Part shown: positions 28,084 to 38,000 of the stretch, piece by piece
Position numbering within the stretch: the first letter of the stretch is position 1
How the letters are laid out: the number at the start of each line of letters is the position of its first letter
Source: Flavobacteriia bacterium
Lineage (GTDB): Bacteria > Bacteroidota > Bacteroidia > Flavobacteriales > Weeksellaceae
NCBI GenBank assembly: GCA_015999765.1
Contig: JAECQR010000012.1
Location: 1-56,245, forward strand
Length of the DNA stretch: 56,245 bases
Direction of reading: 5' to 3'
The notes under the pieces: generated by a model
What the model was told of the DNA's origin: nothing
The model's database searches: none
What the model saw: only the letters and a program-made list of their open reading frames with translations
Position numbers and translations under genes: made by a program

Positions 28084-28605
28084 TTATTTATTAGCCTTTC
28101 CTTTACTTTTTACGTTCCCTTTGACATGAAGGTGGGATCCGTCATTAAGTTTTTTCCTTCTCTGATATTCATTCATCGATTTGGTATTTGAACCATTATT
28201 GCTTATTGCTTTTTTCGACTGAATGGTATTGTATTTTTTTACCTGCGTGCTTTTATGATTGTTCTTATTTCTGTTGTAAACAGCTACAGGATTTTGTCCT
28301 TTATAGTACTTATTTTTAAATTTCTCATATTTCTCCTTACCCATAATTCTTTCAACAGAAGCATAACGGTCAGTTGTCCATTGATCTGGATTATTTCCAT
28401 AAGCCCGGTTCCAGGAATTGTAGTCCGAATACCGATTGTTCAATGAAAACAAGTCAGTTTTTTGTTGTGGACTTAAAAGTAAATTCGCAGCCACTGTCTG
28501 CCAGTTTACATCGGTAATACTTCTTCTATAATCGTTATAGTATTCTGATTGTGAATAACCTAGGGTAAATAAACCTAAACTTAGTACTGTGATTAACTTT
28601 TTCAT
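28084..28605 (-). CDS. Secreted tyrosine-rich Spy-like paralogue A
   Basis: This protein has 173 residues from the ATG at 28605, which begins a proper signal peptide (MKKLITVLSLGLFTLGYSQ); a longer frame adds 13 unlikely residues. The mature part begins EYYNDYRRSITDVNWQ, then LLLSPQQKTDLFSLNNRY, then NPDQWTTDRYASVERIMG, then KNKYYKGQNPVAVY. The tail is basic and Asn/Lys-rich. The larger gene just upstream has the same order of motifs, so the two are tandem paralogues. The LSPQQ helix and the later EKYEKF helix recall the LTXXQ (Spy) layout. I do not recognise a named family. A GGCACG element lies 43 bases before the ATG. Confidence 0.75.
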   Translation of the reverse strand: MKKLITVLSLGLFTLGYSQSEYYNDYRRSITDVNWQTVAANLLLSPQQKTDLFSLNNRYSDYNSWNRAYGNNPDQWTTDRYASVERIMGKEKYEKFKNKYYKGQNPVAVYNRNKNNHKSTQVKKYNTIQSKKAISNNGSNTKSMNEYQRRKKLNDGSHLHVKGNVKSKGKANK

Positions 28606-28639
28606 TTTAATTATATTTAAAATTGTTATAAGTAGTATC

Positions 28640-28654
28640 TCCATAACCGTGCCA
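28640..28654 (-). promoter_or_regulatory. GGCACG promoter element of paralogue A
   Basis: On the minus strand TGGCACG (plus-strand 28648-28654) resembles the -24 half of a sigma-54 promoter. The -12 half is poor (GA where GC is expected). The larger paralogue has the same heptamer at nearly the same distance from its ATG. Confidence 0.4.
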
Positions 28655-28670
28655 CGAAAATTTAGTGAGT

Positions 28671-28706
28671 AAAAGAAAGAGAGCAGTTTCTTCCGAAACT
28701 GCTCTC
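28671..28706 (-). terminator. Terminator after paralogue B
   Basis: GAGAGCAGTTTC (28679-28690) and GAAACTGCTCTC (28695-28706) form a 12-bp stem with a 4-base loop. The T-rich tract that follows on the minus strand is interrupted. Confidence 0.78.
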
Positions 28707-28733
28707 CATCACTACTAACACTAAAAACTAAAA

Positions 28734-29675
28734 TTATCGAGAGGTGAGTCTCTGTCCCGGGATGCGGGTTGTACTTCCCGGTGTTGCTGCCGGAGTCTGA
28801 TTTCTCAAACCTCCTGAATTACTTTCTATCTTTTTCTGAGGGGTTGTATCACGCGCTCCAGAGTTATCTCTGAAACCGCTGTTATTCTGTATATTCTCAG
28901 CCTGCGGGCGGATTTCGCTATTTCGCGTTCCACTGGACGAAGCGCGGGGAGTGTTTCGCACCGGTGTCTCATTTCCGTTTCGGAAACCATTATCGCGGGT
29001 ATTATTATTTACACCTCCATCATTTCTAAAACCACTTGATTTTGGAGTATTATTCCAGTTACCATTTCCTGTACGCGGTGAATTTTGGAATCCAATATTG
29101 TTTCGCGGATTAGACTGGTGATAAGTTACGCGGTTTACCCGATAGCGGTTCACATTGATATTCTTATACCTTGGAACTACATAGACGTTGGTTACATAAT
29201 GCTGTCTTCTGTAATTCTGCCAGTAATTTACCGGATGGTAACCATTGTAATAATTATTCTGATAAATGACAAAAACACGTGGCCCTAAAATTCTTTCCAG
29301 CGCATAGAATCTGTCATAATACCATCTGTCTGGATTATATCGGTAATACGAATTCCACGAAGCGTAAGAAGGAAATTGGTCATTAAGCATCATAATCTGC
29401 TGAATCTGCCATGGCGAAAGCCGGTACATGGAAAAAAACCTTCCCCAGTTTACATCATAAATGCTTCGCTGGTAATCATTATAATAACTTTGGTATAAAT
29501 CATTACGATAATAGTCTGAAGGATATTCGTAATAATAATCATCCGGAAAGTAAAACTCATCATCATAATCATTATAATAATATCCATTATTCTGGTATGG
29601 ATAAGAGTCCGGGAAATTCTGTGCGGAAATCAATGCTGCAAAGAACACCGAAAGTCCAAGAAGTATTTTTTTCAT
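28734..29675 (-). CDS. Secreted tyrosine-rich Spy-like paralogue B with disordered tail
   Basis: This protein has 313 residues from the ATG at 29675, with signal peptide MKKILLGLSVFFAALISAQ. A Tyr/Asp-rich N-terminal stretch (DYYYEYPSDYYRNDLYQSYY) is followed by the same core as paralogue A: YYNDYQRSIYDVNWGRF, RLSPWQIQQIMMLNDQF, NPDRWYYDRFYALERILG and NNYYNGYHPV. The second half is Asn, Arg, Gly and Ser-rich, with loose repeats of GFRN type (SGFRN, NGFRN, SGFRD, SGGLRN). It looks disordered and positively charged. No catalytic motif is visible. It may be an envelope or surface-associated protein. I do not recognise a named family. Confidence 0.75.
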   Translation of the reverse strand: MKKILLGLSVFFAALISAQNFPDSYPYQNNGYYYNDYDDEFYFPDDYYYEYPSDYYRNDLYQSYYNDYQRSIYDVNWGRFFSMYRLSPWQIQQIMMLNDQFPSYASWNSYYRYNPDRWYYDRFYALERILGPRVFVIYQNNYYNGYHPVNYWQNYRRQHYVTNVYVVPRYKNINVNRYRVNRVTYHQSNPRNNIGFQNSPRTGNGNWNNTPKSSGFRNDGGVNNNTRDNGFRNGNETPVRNTPRASSSGTRNSEIRPQAENIQNNSGFRDNSGARDTTPQKKIESNSGGLRNQTPAATPGSTTRIPGQRLTSR

Positions 29676-29712
29676 TTCTATTAAACTTATTTTGGTCGTT
29701 ACTACCAATCAT

Positions 29713-29727
29713 TAGAATAACGTGCCA
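29713..29727 (-). promoter_or_regulatory. GGCACG promoter element of paralogue B
   Basis: On the minus strand TGGCACG (plus-strand 29721-29727) is again the -24-like heptamer, 46 bases before the ATG. The expected -12 GC is TA here, so classical sigma-54 use is uncertain. The sharing of the heptamer and its position with paralogue A is the main evidence. Confidence 0.4.
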
Positions 29728-29802
29728 AATTCAACGGTCGAAATCTGTGTTATCACCTTTAAACAAAGGATTTACAGACCTCTCACATTACTTTGATTCA
29801 AA

Positions 29803-29839
29803 TAAAAAAAAGAAGTTAAAGCAAAAGCCATAACTTCTT
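29803..29839 (-). terminator. Terminator after malQ
   Basis: AAGAAGTTA (29810-29818) and TAACTTCTT (29831-29839) pair perfectly. A run of T follows on the minus strand. It lies about 90 bases after the malQ stop. Confidence 0.72.
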
Positions 29840-29930
29840 ATTTTAAATTTTTAAACACCTGATTTTCAATAGCTAAAAAATCAAATCACTACTTTCTGTA
29901 AACTTCAAAAAATTCAAAAAATATTCACAT

Positions 29931-32588
29931 TTAACCGCGGTTAGCATCAGCAACCCATCCGGCAATCTTTGAACTAAAGGCTTTCTTTTCCAAAAGGCTT
30001 TCTAAAGTAAGATGCATACGGTATCTCCAGTAATGCGGAAATACAGCAGGATTATTAATTCTTTCATCATCCATATTCGGATTTGTTAAATCAATATCCG
30101 TTGCCAGAAATTCCTGAATCGGGAAAATAGCAAGCATCGCATCATTATAAAGATGCTGTTTCATAATGATTTCGGCAAGTTGGGGTTCCAGATTCCACGG
30201 TGCTGTTCCCGACTGGCCCAGCTGCTGGTTAAAATACTGCTGCGTTAAATTGCGGTCCTCGTGCCACCACTGGCGCAGTGTAGAACTGTCGTGCGAACTC
30301 GCAGTAACTACATTCAGATATGCAGCGTTTTTAGGATTGTACCAAGGAATATCATCAGAAGGCATCCGCTGAACTTTCAATGCCGTGATCGCCAACCGGT
30401 CCATTACCTGAGGAACAGATTCCGGAACAAGACCCAAATCCTCACCACAAATCAACATATCTGTTGCGTTCAGTATCACAGGAAGTTTCTCCATTGCCAT
30501 TTCATACCAAAGCCCATCCTGTCTCTTAAAGAAGTAATCTACATACAAATCGTAAACAGCATGCTGCTCCCATTGCGGAAGATTATGGAAAGACGCCGTT
30601 TTATCAATATTAAATCTCGGGTGGTAAACCACTTCTCCATCGGCAGTTTCTTCAGGAAGGAAAAGAACATTCGCACAAAGCGAGATTAATTTTTCTTCCG
30701 CCCACGGATGAGGGTTCGTTTTAAAATAGTCGCTTAATTTCCTCTGCGTATCGAATTCTTCTTTGAAGGAATAAGTTCCGTCGAAATGGTTATTCATAAA
30801 GTGGTTATGAATCGAGTCGCGTTCATCCCCAAATTCATTCCACAGAATGTGATCGTTGATAAAAGGGTTACAATACCGGTCATAATAAAAAGGAAGATGT
30901 CTTGCGGCAAACTCCTCCATTCTTACAGGAACTGCGGGATAAAAATAACCCAGAATACCCTGCGTTGCACTCATTGGCATCCGCCAGATTCTGAAAAACC
31001 CAAGAATATGATCGATCCTCATCGCATCGAAATACTGCTCCAGAGCTTTGAAACGGTTTTTCCACCAGCGGTAACCGTCTTCTTTCATCGCTTCCCAGTT
31101 ATAAGTCGGGAATTCCCAGTTCTGTCCTAAATCCGTGAACTGATCAGGCGGTGCACCTGCCTGAAAATCCATTCCGAATAACTCGGGTTCTGTCCAGGCT
31201 TCTACAGAGTATCTGTAAATTCCGATCGGCAAATCGCCTTTTACCGAAATCCCCAACGAATGCACATAATTTATCGCATCATTCAGCTGCAGGTGCAGCT
31301 GATACTGAACCCATGCGTGCAGCATCGACGCATCGAAATCTTTACTTTTGGGACTGAAAAACGGAGCAATTTTCCCCGCAATATATTTTTTGTGGGTTTT
31401 CCACAGGTTAAAGTTTGGTGTATTGTATTTGTCACGCTGTACACAGAATGCGGCATACGGCACAAGCCACTCCTCATTTTCCTTGATAAATTTCTTAAAA
31501 TTTCTGTCCTTTAGAATCTCTGATTGATGGAGTTCGAAAACTGCGTTTACAAATTTCCACTTCCCTGAAATCATCTTTTCGTAATCGATAAGATTTAATG
31601 AGTTTAACTGCTTCTTCTCTTCCTGATAATCAGCTACGAGTTCATCCGGTAACTGGAATTCCATTTTTTCAATGGAAAGATACTGCGGATGAAGCGCATA
31701 TACCGAAATTGCAGCGTAGGGATAAGAATCCGTCCAGGAATAATTTGCCGTCGTATCATTAATCGGTAGGATCTGGAGGATAGAAAGATTTGCTTCCTTT
31801 GCCCAATCGGCAAGATTTTTTAAATCAGCAAACTCCCCAACACCGAAACCGTTTTCAGTTCTCATCGCAAAAACAGGAACAGCTACTCCGGCGGCGTGAT
31901 ACATTTCGAAAGACTTAAATCTGAAATAATGATCCGCTTTGATCTGCAAAATATTCTTTTCTACATTTGGGAGTGCCCATCTGTTGTCGCCATATTCTAT
32001 ATCAAAAACTTCACCTGTATTTCCGTCGCGAAGACCATATTTATACTGAATCATCAGATCCACAGGAATTTCAACAGCTGCTTCCCAAATACCAAAATCG
32101 GTCTGCGCCATATTTACCGCATAATCCTTGTTCCAATTGCCCAGCGAATCATTACTCCCCATGATCACCAGCTGCCAGTTTGCCTGGTAAATTGGTGCTT
32201 CTATTCGGAACAGATGGGTGTGTCTCTTTAAAACCGAAGTTTTTTCCGGTCTAAACCCACTTAATTTATTTTTGAGGATTTTATTGTTGAGATAATTTTC
32301 AGGGAAGTTTTTAGAATTCCAGGAATCATAAATTATGAATTCATCATAATTATGGGGGAAATTCAGTTGGTGCAGAGAGAATTCTTCATCCAGCACCTCT
32401 TGTGTTTCGTTGACAAGACGGTATTTATAGGTTATATTTTTAGAAAAATAATCAACCTCGGCAGTCCAGTTTCCATTATCAGTATAAGACAGCGGATAGA
32501 TTTTATCTTCGGCTGCTTCTTCAATGATTAAAACCTGAAGATTTTCGCCCAGTTTGGTGCGGAAATTAATATTAAAGAAAAGCTTCAT
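29931..32588 (-). CDS. malQ: 4-alpha-glucanotransferase with two N-terminal starch-binding domains (DPE2-like)
   Basis: This amylomaltase moves maltooligosaccharide units between glucans. It has two CBM20-type domains at the front (about residues 1-100, starting MKLFFNINFRTKLGE, and about 125-225 with WQLVIMGSNDSLGNW), then a GH77 catalytic domain. Visible catalytic residues are the Asp in MRIDHILG (near 525), the Glu in CGEDLGLVPESV (near 716) and the Asp in SSHDSSTLRQWW (near 766). This layout is that of plant DPE2 rather than of the short E. coli MalQ. No signal peptide, so cytosolic. I start at the ATG at 32588; an in-frame ATG at 32612 would add eight residues. No other glycogen gene is adjacent. 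Confidence 0.92.
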   Translation of the reverse strand: MKLFFNINFRTKLGENLQVLIIEEAAEDKIYPLSYTDNGNWTAEVDYFSKNITYKYRLVNETQEVLDEEFSLHQLNFPHNYDEFIIYDSWNSKNFPENYLNNKILKNKLSGFRPEKTSVLKRHTHLFRIEAPIYQANWQLVIMGSNDSLGNWNKDYAVNMAQTDFGIWEAAVEIPVDLMIQYKYGLRDGNTGEVFDIEYGDNRWALPNVEKNILQIKADHYFRFKSFEMYHAAGVAVPVFAMRTENGFGVGEFADLKNLADWAKEANLSILQILPINDTTANYSWTDSYPYAAISVYALHPQYLSIEKMEFQLPDELVADYQEEKKQLNSLNLIDYEKMISGKWKFVNAVFELHQSEILKDRNFKKFIKENEEWLVPYAAFCVQRDKYNTPNFNLWKTHKKYIAGKIAPFFSPKSKDFDASMLHAWVQYQLHLQLNDAINYVHSLGISVKGDLPIGIYRYSVEAWTEPELFGMDFQAGAPPDQFTDLGQNWEFPTYNWEAMKEDGYRWWKNRFKALEQYFDAMRIDHILGFFRIWRMPMSATQGILGYFYPAVPVRMEEFAARHLPFYYDRYCNPFINDHILWNEFGDERDSIHNHFMNNHFDGTYSFKEEFDTQRKLSDYFKTNPHPWAEEKLISLCANVLFLPEETADGEVVYHPRFNIDKTASFHNLPQWEQHAVYDLYVDYFFKRQDGLWYEMAMEKLPVILNATDMLICGEDLGLVPESVPQVMDRLAITALKVQRMPSDDIPWYNPKNAAYLNVVTASSHDSSTLRQWWHEDRNLTQQYFNQQLGQSGTAPWNLEPQLAEIIMKQHLYNDAMLAIFPIQEFLATDIDLTNPNMDDERINNPAVFPHYWRYRMHLTLESLLEKKAFSSKIAGWVADANRG

Positions 32589-32713
32589 AACAGTTTGCAA
32601 TTTAATATGCAATTTATGAAATTCGTCGCTTTTTTAAGGTCTAAACTCTGAATAAATTTAAGTAGCTTAACTACTGAAAAACAATTACTTACAAAGACAT
32701 TACGCAAAGACAC

Positions 32714-32747
32714 AAAAAAACCTTTCCGGCAATTTGCCAAAAAGGTT
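32714..32747 (-). terminator. Terminator after cysS
   Basis: AACCTTT (32719-32725) and AAAGGTT (32741-32747) enclose an inner GGCAA/TTGCC pair. A T run follows on the minus strand. Confidence 0.78.
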
Positions 32748-32767
32748 GAGTTATGACTTATTATCTC

Positions 32768-34234
32768 TTAATTGAGAGAATAAGTAGTTCCTTCTCTTCC
32801 GTCTTTCAGTTCAATTCCTTCAGCCAAAAGTCGGTCACGGATTTGATCAGAAAGATCGAAATTCTTTGATTTCCTTGCCTGGTTACGCAGTTCAATTAAA
32901 ACCTGCAGCGTCTGATCGAGTTTTTCATTGTTATTCTCCTCAATATTCTGCAATCCCAGAACATCGTAAACAAAGCCGCTCATGATATCCTGAAGCTGTT
33001 TTAATTCAGTCTCAGTGATAGTTTCTTTCCCGTCTTTCAGTTTGAAGATAAAATTTACAGCTTCAAACAGGTGCGAAATCAAAATCGGTGAATTGAAGTC
33101 ATCAGTCAAAGCCGCATAACATTTTTCTTTCCACACTGATATATCAAAAGTGGAAGAATCAGAAGTTAAAAATCCAAAGCCTGACAGTAATTTCATGGCT
33201 TCCATTAAACGCTGAAAACCTTTCTCACTTGCTACCATCGCTTCATTTGAAATATCAAGTACACTTCGGTAATGTGCCTGTAAAAAGTTGAAACGCACGA
33301 TCGCAGGATGAAACGGTTTTTCAAAGAAATCATTATTTCCTGAAACAAGTTCCATCGGCAGAATATAATTTCCTGTAGACTTGCTCATTCGCTGCCCGTT
33401 CATGGTAAGCATATTGGCATGTAACCAATAATTTACCGGTTCGGTTCCGTTGCAGGCTTTCCCTTGTGCGACCTCACACTCATGATGCGGGAATTTCAAA
33501 TCCATTCCGCCGCCGTGGATGTCGAACTTTTCTCCTAAATATTTCGTTGACATGGCAGTACATTCAAGGTGCCATCCGGGAAAACCTTCACCCCAAGGCG
33601 AATTCCAGCGCATAATGTGTGCAGGGGACGCAGCTTTCCACAATGCAAAATCCTGAGGGTTTTTCTTTTCGTTTTGCCCGTCCAGATCCCGTGTATTGGC
33701 AAATAGCTCTTCAATATTTCTTCTGGACAGTTCGCCGTAATTCAGGCCGCGGCTGTTATACTCCAAAACATCAAAATAAACGGAACCGTTGCTTTCATAG
33801 GCGAAGCCTTTTTCAATCAGTTTTTGCGTCAATTCAATCTGTTCCAAAATATGTCCTGTTGCTGTAGGTTCAATTGTTGGCGGAAGCAGGTTGAAGGTAT
33901 CTAAAACTTTATGAAAATCTACCGTGTATTTCTGCACAATTTCCATGGGCTCCAGTTTTTCGAGGCGCGACTGTTTTACAAATCTGTCGTTATCTACATC
34001 GCCGTCATCCGTTAAATGTCCTGCATCGGTAATGTTCCGAACATACCGAACTTTATATCCAAGGTGAACAAGCGAACGGTAAATAAAGTCAAAAGACATA
34101 AAAGTACGTACGTTTCCGAGGTGAACATTGCTGTAAACCGTAGGCCCGCAGACATACATCCCGACGTTGTTTTCGTGGATGGGTTTGAAGATTTCCTTTT
34201 CGCCGGAAAGCGAGTTGTATATTTTAAGTTCCAT
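32768..34234 (-). CDS. cysS: Cysteine--tRNA ligase
   Basis: This class I aminoacyl-tRNA synthetase (488 residues) charges tRNA-Cys. The HIGH motif is HLGN at 38-41, with Cys29 in CGPTVYS as a zinc ligand and further ligands in WHLECTAMS and HHECE. The KMSKS motif is RMSKSTGN near residue 280. The C-terminal anticodon-binding part ends [22 protein letters not shown]. It lies 42 bases after folE and is probably read from the folE promoter. Confidence 0.97.
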   Translation of the reverse strand: MELKIYNSLSGEKEIFKPIHENNVGMYVCGPTVYSNVHLGNVRTFMSFDFIYRSLVHLGYKVRYVRNITDAGHLTDDGDVDNDRFVKQSRLEKLEPMEIVQKYTVDFHKVLDTFNLLPPTIEPTATGHILEQIELTQKLIEKGFAYESNGSVYFDVLEYNSRGLNYGELSRRNIEELFANTRDLDGQNEKKNPQDFALWKAASPAHIMRWNSPWGEGFPGWHLECTAMSTKYLGEKFDIHGGGMDLKFPHHECEVAQGKACNGTEPVNYWLHANMLTMNGQRMSKSTGNYILPMELVSGNNDFFEKPFHPAIVRFNFLQAHYRSVLDISNEAMVASEKGFQRLMEAMKLLSGFGFLTSDSSTFDISVWKEKCYAALTDDFNSPILISHLFEAVNFIFKLKDGKETITETELKQLQDIMSGFVYDVLGLQNIEENNNEKLDQTLQVLIELRNQARKSKNFDLSDQIRDRLLAEGIELKDGREGTTYSLN

Positions 34235-34276
34235 TTGTAAAGATTGAGGGTTAAAAGAATTAATTTATTGAATCCT

Positions 34277-34942
34277 TTAGTCAAATTTTGCGTGACTGCC
34301 TACATAATGCAGAAACTCCTGTCTCGTAATCGGATTGGTTCTGAAAATCCCGCTGAGTTCTGCTGTAATCGTAGAACTTGCAGTATCCTTAATCCCACGA
34401 CAATTCACACAAAGGTGTTTCGCATCGATGATACAGGCAACATCTTTAGTTCCTAACGCTGACTTTAACGCATCTACAATCTGCATTGTGAGTCTTTCCT
34501 GAACCTGGGGCCGTTTGGAATAATAATCTACAATCCTGTTAATTTTAGAAAGACCAATTACTTCACCGTTGGAAATATAGGCAACGTGCGCTTTCCCGAT
34601 GATCGGAAGGAAATGATGCTCGCAGAACGAATATACCGTAATATCTTTCTCCACCAACATCTGTCGGTATTTGTATTTATTAGAGAAGGTTGAAATACCC
34701 GGTTTGTTTTCCGGAAGAAGCCCGCCGAAAATCTCATTTACATACATTTTGGCTACGCGCTTAGGAGAATCTTTCAGAGAATCATCTGTCATATCCATCC
34801 CTAAAGTTTCCATAATCTGATGAAAATGGTGCTTGATGATTTCAATTTTTTCCTCGGGGGATTTTTCGAAAGCATCTGGCCGCAATGGCGTATGGTCTTT
34901 TCCGGTAAACAGGTCGTCGTCGTTATCTATATCCTGATTCAT
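34277..34942 (-). CDS. folE: GTP cyclohydrolase 1
   Basis: This enzyme makes 7,8-dihydroneopterin triphosphate from GTP, the first step to folate and related pterins. From the ATG at 34942 it has 221 residues. Zinc ligands are Cys107 and His110 in FCEHHFLPI and Cys178 in LCVNCRG. A longer frame opening with GTG at 34960 is unlikely because it falls in a -7 promoter box. It lies upstream of cysS in the same direction. Confidence 0.95.
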   Translation of the reverse strand: MNQDIDNDDDLFTGKDHTPLRPDAFEKSPEEKIEIIKHHFHQIMETLGMDMTDDSLKDSPKRVAKMYVNEIFGGLLPENKPGISTFSNKYKYRQMLVEKDITVYSFCEHHFLPIIGKAHVAYISNGEVIGLSKINRIVDYYSKRPQVQERLTMQIVDALKSALGTKDVACIIDAKHLCVNCRGIKDTASSTITAELSGIFRTNPITRQEFLHYVGSHAKFD

Positions 34943-34959
34943 ATCTTTTAATGAAAACA

Positions 34960-34967
34960 CAAAATTA
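34960..34967 (-). promoter_or_regulatory. -7 box before folE-cysS
   Basis: On the minus strand TAATTTTG fits the -7 consensus, 17 bases before the ATG at 34942. I see no good -33 TTG, so the call is moderate. Confidence 0.45.
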
Positions 34968-35043
34968 GGGATTTAATTTTTGATTTTGGACTTAGTTTAA
35001 AATGTATTATCCAGCCATAGATGCTAAAACGTAAACGGTAAAT

Positions 35044-35078
35044 AAAAAACTCAGGATAAATATCCTGAGTTTTTTTTA
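35044..35078. terminator. Terminator after sprA
   Basis: AAAAAACTCAGGATA (35044-35058) and TATCCTGAGTTTTTT (35061-35075) form a long stem with a 2-base gap. It works on the minus strand, 3-6 bases after the sprA stop, and is nearly symmetrical. Confidence 0.88.
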
Positions 35079-35080
35079 AA

Positions 35081-38000
35081 TTAGAAACCGCCGCCGCTTC
35101 CTGCAAAAGTAAATGTCGCCGTTAAACCGGCCCTTACTGTCGACAGCGGGAAGGCTGTAGAAATCTTGTACCTCGTTAGCAGCTGATCATAGAATAATCT
35201 GATGTTGAAATTCTGCGACATATTGTAATCTGCAGAGAGTTTGATGCTCATCATCCGTTGACCGCCTGTTACCTGCGAATCGTTCTGAAGGATATTGGTG
35301 ATTCTGGTCTGACTGTCTCTCAAAGAGAAATCTCCGCGGATATTCAGATCACTTTTCAGAGTTCTCTCTTTTCCTTTGAAGTTCATTTTAAGTTTCAAAT
35401 CTTTCATAATGTAACCGAAACCTAGGATATATTCATTTCCTGCATCTTCTGTCAGCGTATGATTCACCAGGCCGAGCATAAACATTCTGTCGCGGTTATA
35501 CTGCGCACGGAACTGCATATTGTTTCGCATGGTTACATCGGCGCCGATAAGCGGTGCAAAAGCTTCTACATAACCGACTTGCGAGAAGGTGTAAGGATTG
35601 AATTCGTTCCCAAAAGTATCTGTTTGCGGTGCAGTTGGGTTATTCTGGAAATTATAATAATCAACACTAGACTGTATTCCGGTCGCCGTGTAGGTTGAAG
35701 TATACCCGTGAAGAATATCGAATTTAGAAAACTGGCTGTTTACAAACGGAATGTTCTTTAGCCCTGAATAAGTCACACGCCAGTTTGGAAGCGGGAAACC
35801 GGATTTTTTCGGATCGGTAAGTTCGCCGTTTACTGATCTTCCTTCTACTGCTGCCTGGAAAGCCGGAATCAGGATATAAGCATCTCCCAAACCTTTACCG
35901 CTGGCGAAATCAACTGGATTATAAACCCCACCGGACTGCTGATAAATCTGTCTTGCGTTTTCGTACATGGTATCGTAAATACTTTTCCCGTCAACAAACG
36001 CGGTATTGAAAGTCCACGCGGTTCTGGAATACGAAATCATATCGGTTCCGAACGAGAACTGGAATCCGTTTGCTGCATTGGAATCTGCATCCACATTATA
36101 ACCGCCCTGAATGAAATTGCTGTTGTAATTCTTAAGAAAATTCACATCAATTCTGAAATCATTCACCGGCATAATCTGAACATTGGCAAGGAAATTCTGG
36201 TTCTTCATCTGCGTATAAGGATCATTCATATAAGGAGAATCCGAAAGCCAGCCATTTTCAATTGCCGTTCTGCGGATATCTGCCTGAGAACCGAGAAGGA
36301 AGCCATAAGTCGGGCCGCCCAACGTCTGTCCGTAACCGTACCAGTTCGGCGCTGAAATAAGACCTGGAAGAACAGTTCCGTTATTCTCGTTATAAGAAAT
36401 ATCCAGCTGTTTGATCGAGGTTAAAGCATAAGCAATACTCTGAACCGGATTCAGCTTGTTCTTGAATTTATAAGATTTAAAATTCCGTTTTGCGTTTTTC
36501 TTCTGCCAGGCCAAATTGTAAACATTATTCAGGGAATCAATTTCCTGTTTACGTTTCTGCATTTTGATATTGATGTTCTGGAAATATTTGAATTTGCTGA
36601 AGAACTTCGGAATATCAACACTTGAAGTGGCAACAATATTATTGGTGTTCTGCCCGATGCTTCCCAGACTTTCCTGTCTCTGAGTTTCAGGATTTACAAA
36701 ATTGGTCATCACCGTACTTCGTGCATTCCAGTTATAGGTGAATCCATATCCTACTTCAGCATTGATGAAATCCAGATAAGGCAGATATTCGAACGGGAAA
36801 CGGTAATTCAGCTGAACGCGGTGGTTGTACAGCACCGGTCTTCCGGCACGGAACGGATCCGCGAAGATCGACTTAGTATTCATGTCATTCACACTCAAAT
36901 TGTCATTAAGTGTACGCATCGCAGAATTGATTTCGAGTTTCAAAGATTTAGTAAAATTAAATCCTAAACCGTACTGCCAGCCGAAATAAAAGTTTCTGTT
37001 GCGTATCACATCAAAATCCTGACCTGTATTTCCGTTAAGAATCGCTTCAATATTACGGAATTCGAGTTCGTTATAATTTCTGTCGATTTCAGTTCTGAAA
37101 GATAATCTTGTCGGAACCGGGTTAAAATTTACTTCTTTAATGAACCTTAAATATTTATAAGATTTTGCCGTGTCACTAACCAGTTTATTAAACGGCCTTA
37201 AAACCCAAGGTTTGAAGTTGTAATTATAATCCACATAACCCCTTAAATACTGGCGGTAGTTTTTCTTCGTATAAACATCGCGGTAATAATCATCGTTGTA
37301 AACTGTAGTTAAAGATAGGTTTTCCACATCATAAAACTTCGGTTTTTTGTTCGGATTCATTCTTTCCTTACGCATGTTGACCACACCGATACTTCTCTGC
37401 TGCGTGTAAGTTCTTGCAACTTTTTTCAGCTGATCTCTGTTCGGAGCTTCCTCAAAAGTCACATCATTATCCAGCGGATTGTATTTAGGATCCTCTATCG
37501 TTTGCGTGTAGGAATAATTGACAGGAATCTTCATCCCCGCTTTTTCAGGAAGGAATTTATCAACGTTTACGGTTGTATTTACATTAAATGCTGAAAGGGT
37601 TGACTGTGCTCTTTCCGAAGGTTTTTCGGTAATTCCACCGAAACCGATGGTTGAGTAGGAAGCATTCGCATTTACCAAAGCAAAATCACCAAGATTGAAG
37701 TTTACACTTGCATTTCCTGCATAACCACCTTTGTTTTCAATTTCTGAAAGACGGATTTCATTAACCCAAAGAACGATGTCTTTCGAATTCACTTCGTCCT
37801 TGTTACGTACCCCAAGCATAATTGTGGTTACATTACCTAAACTGGGGCGACCTTTGATGAAGATTTTTTTGTTCGGATCGATGGTCGAATATTCCATATC
37901 CTCGGTTCTGTCATCAATCAGAATCTGCGAATTTCCGTCACGTCTCAATTTAGCATCCACAAAATTCTGAATCAGAAGATCTACTGAATTTTCCGCCGGC

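Noticed and set aside
34943..34960. Upstream GTG start that would lengthen FolE by six residues
   Set aside because: It overlaps a -7 box; the ATG at 34942 gives a normal protein.
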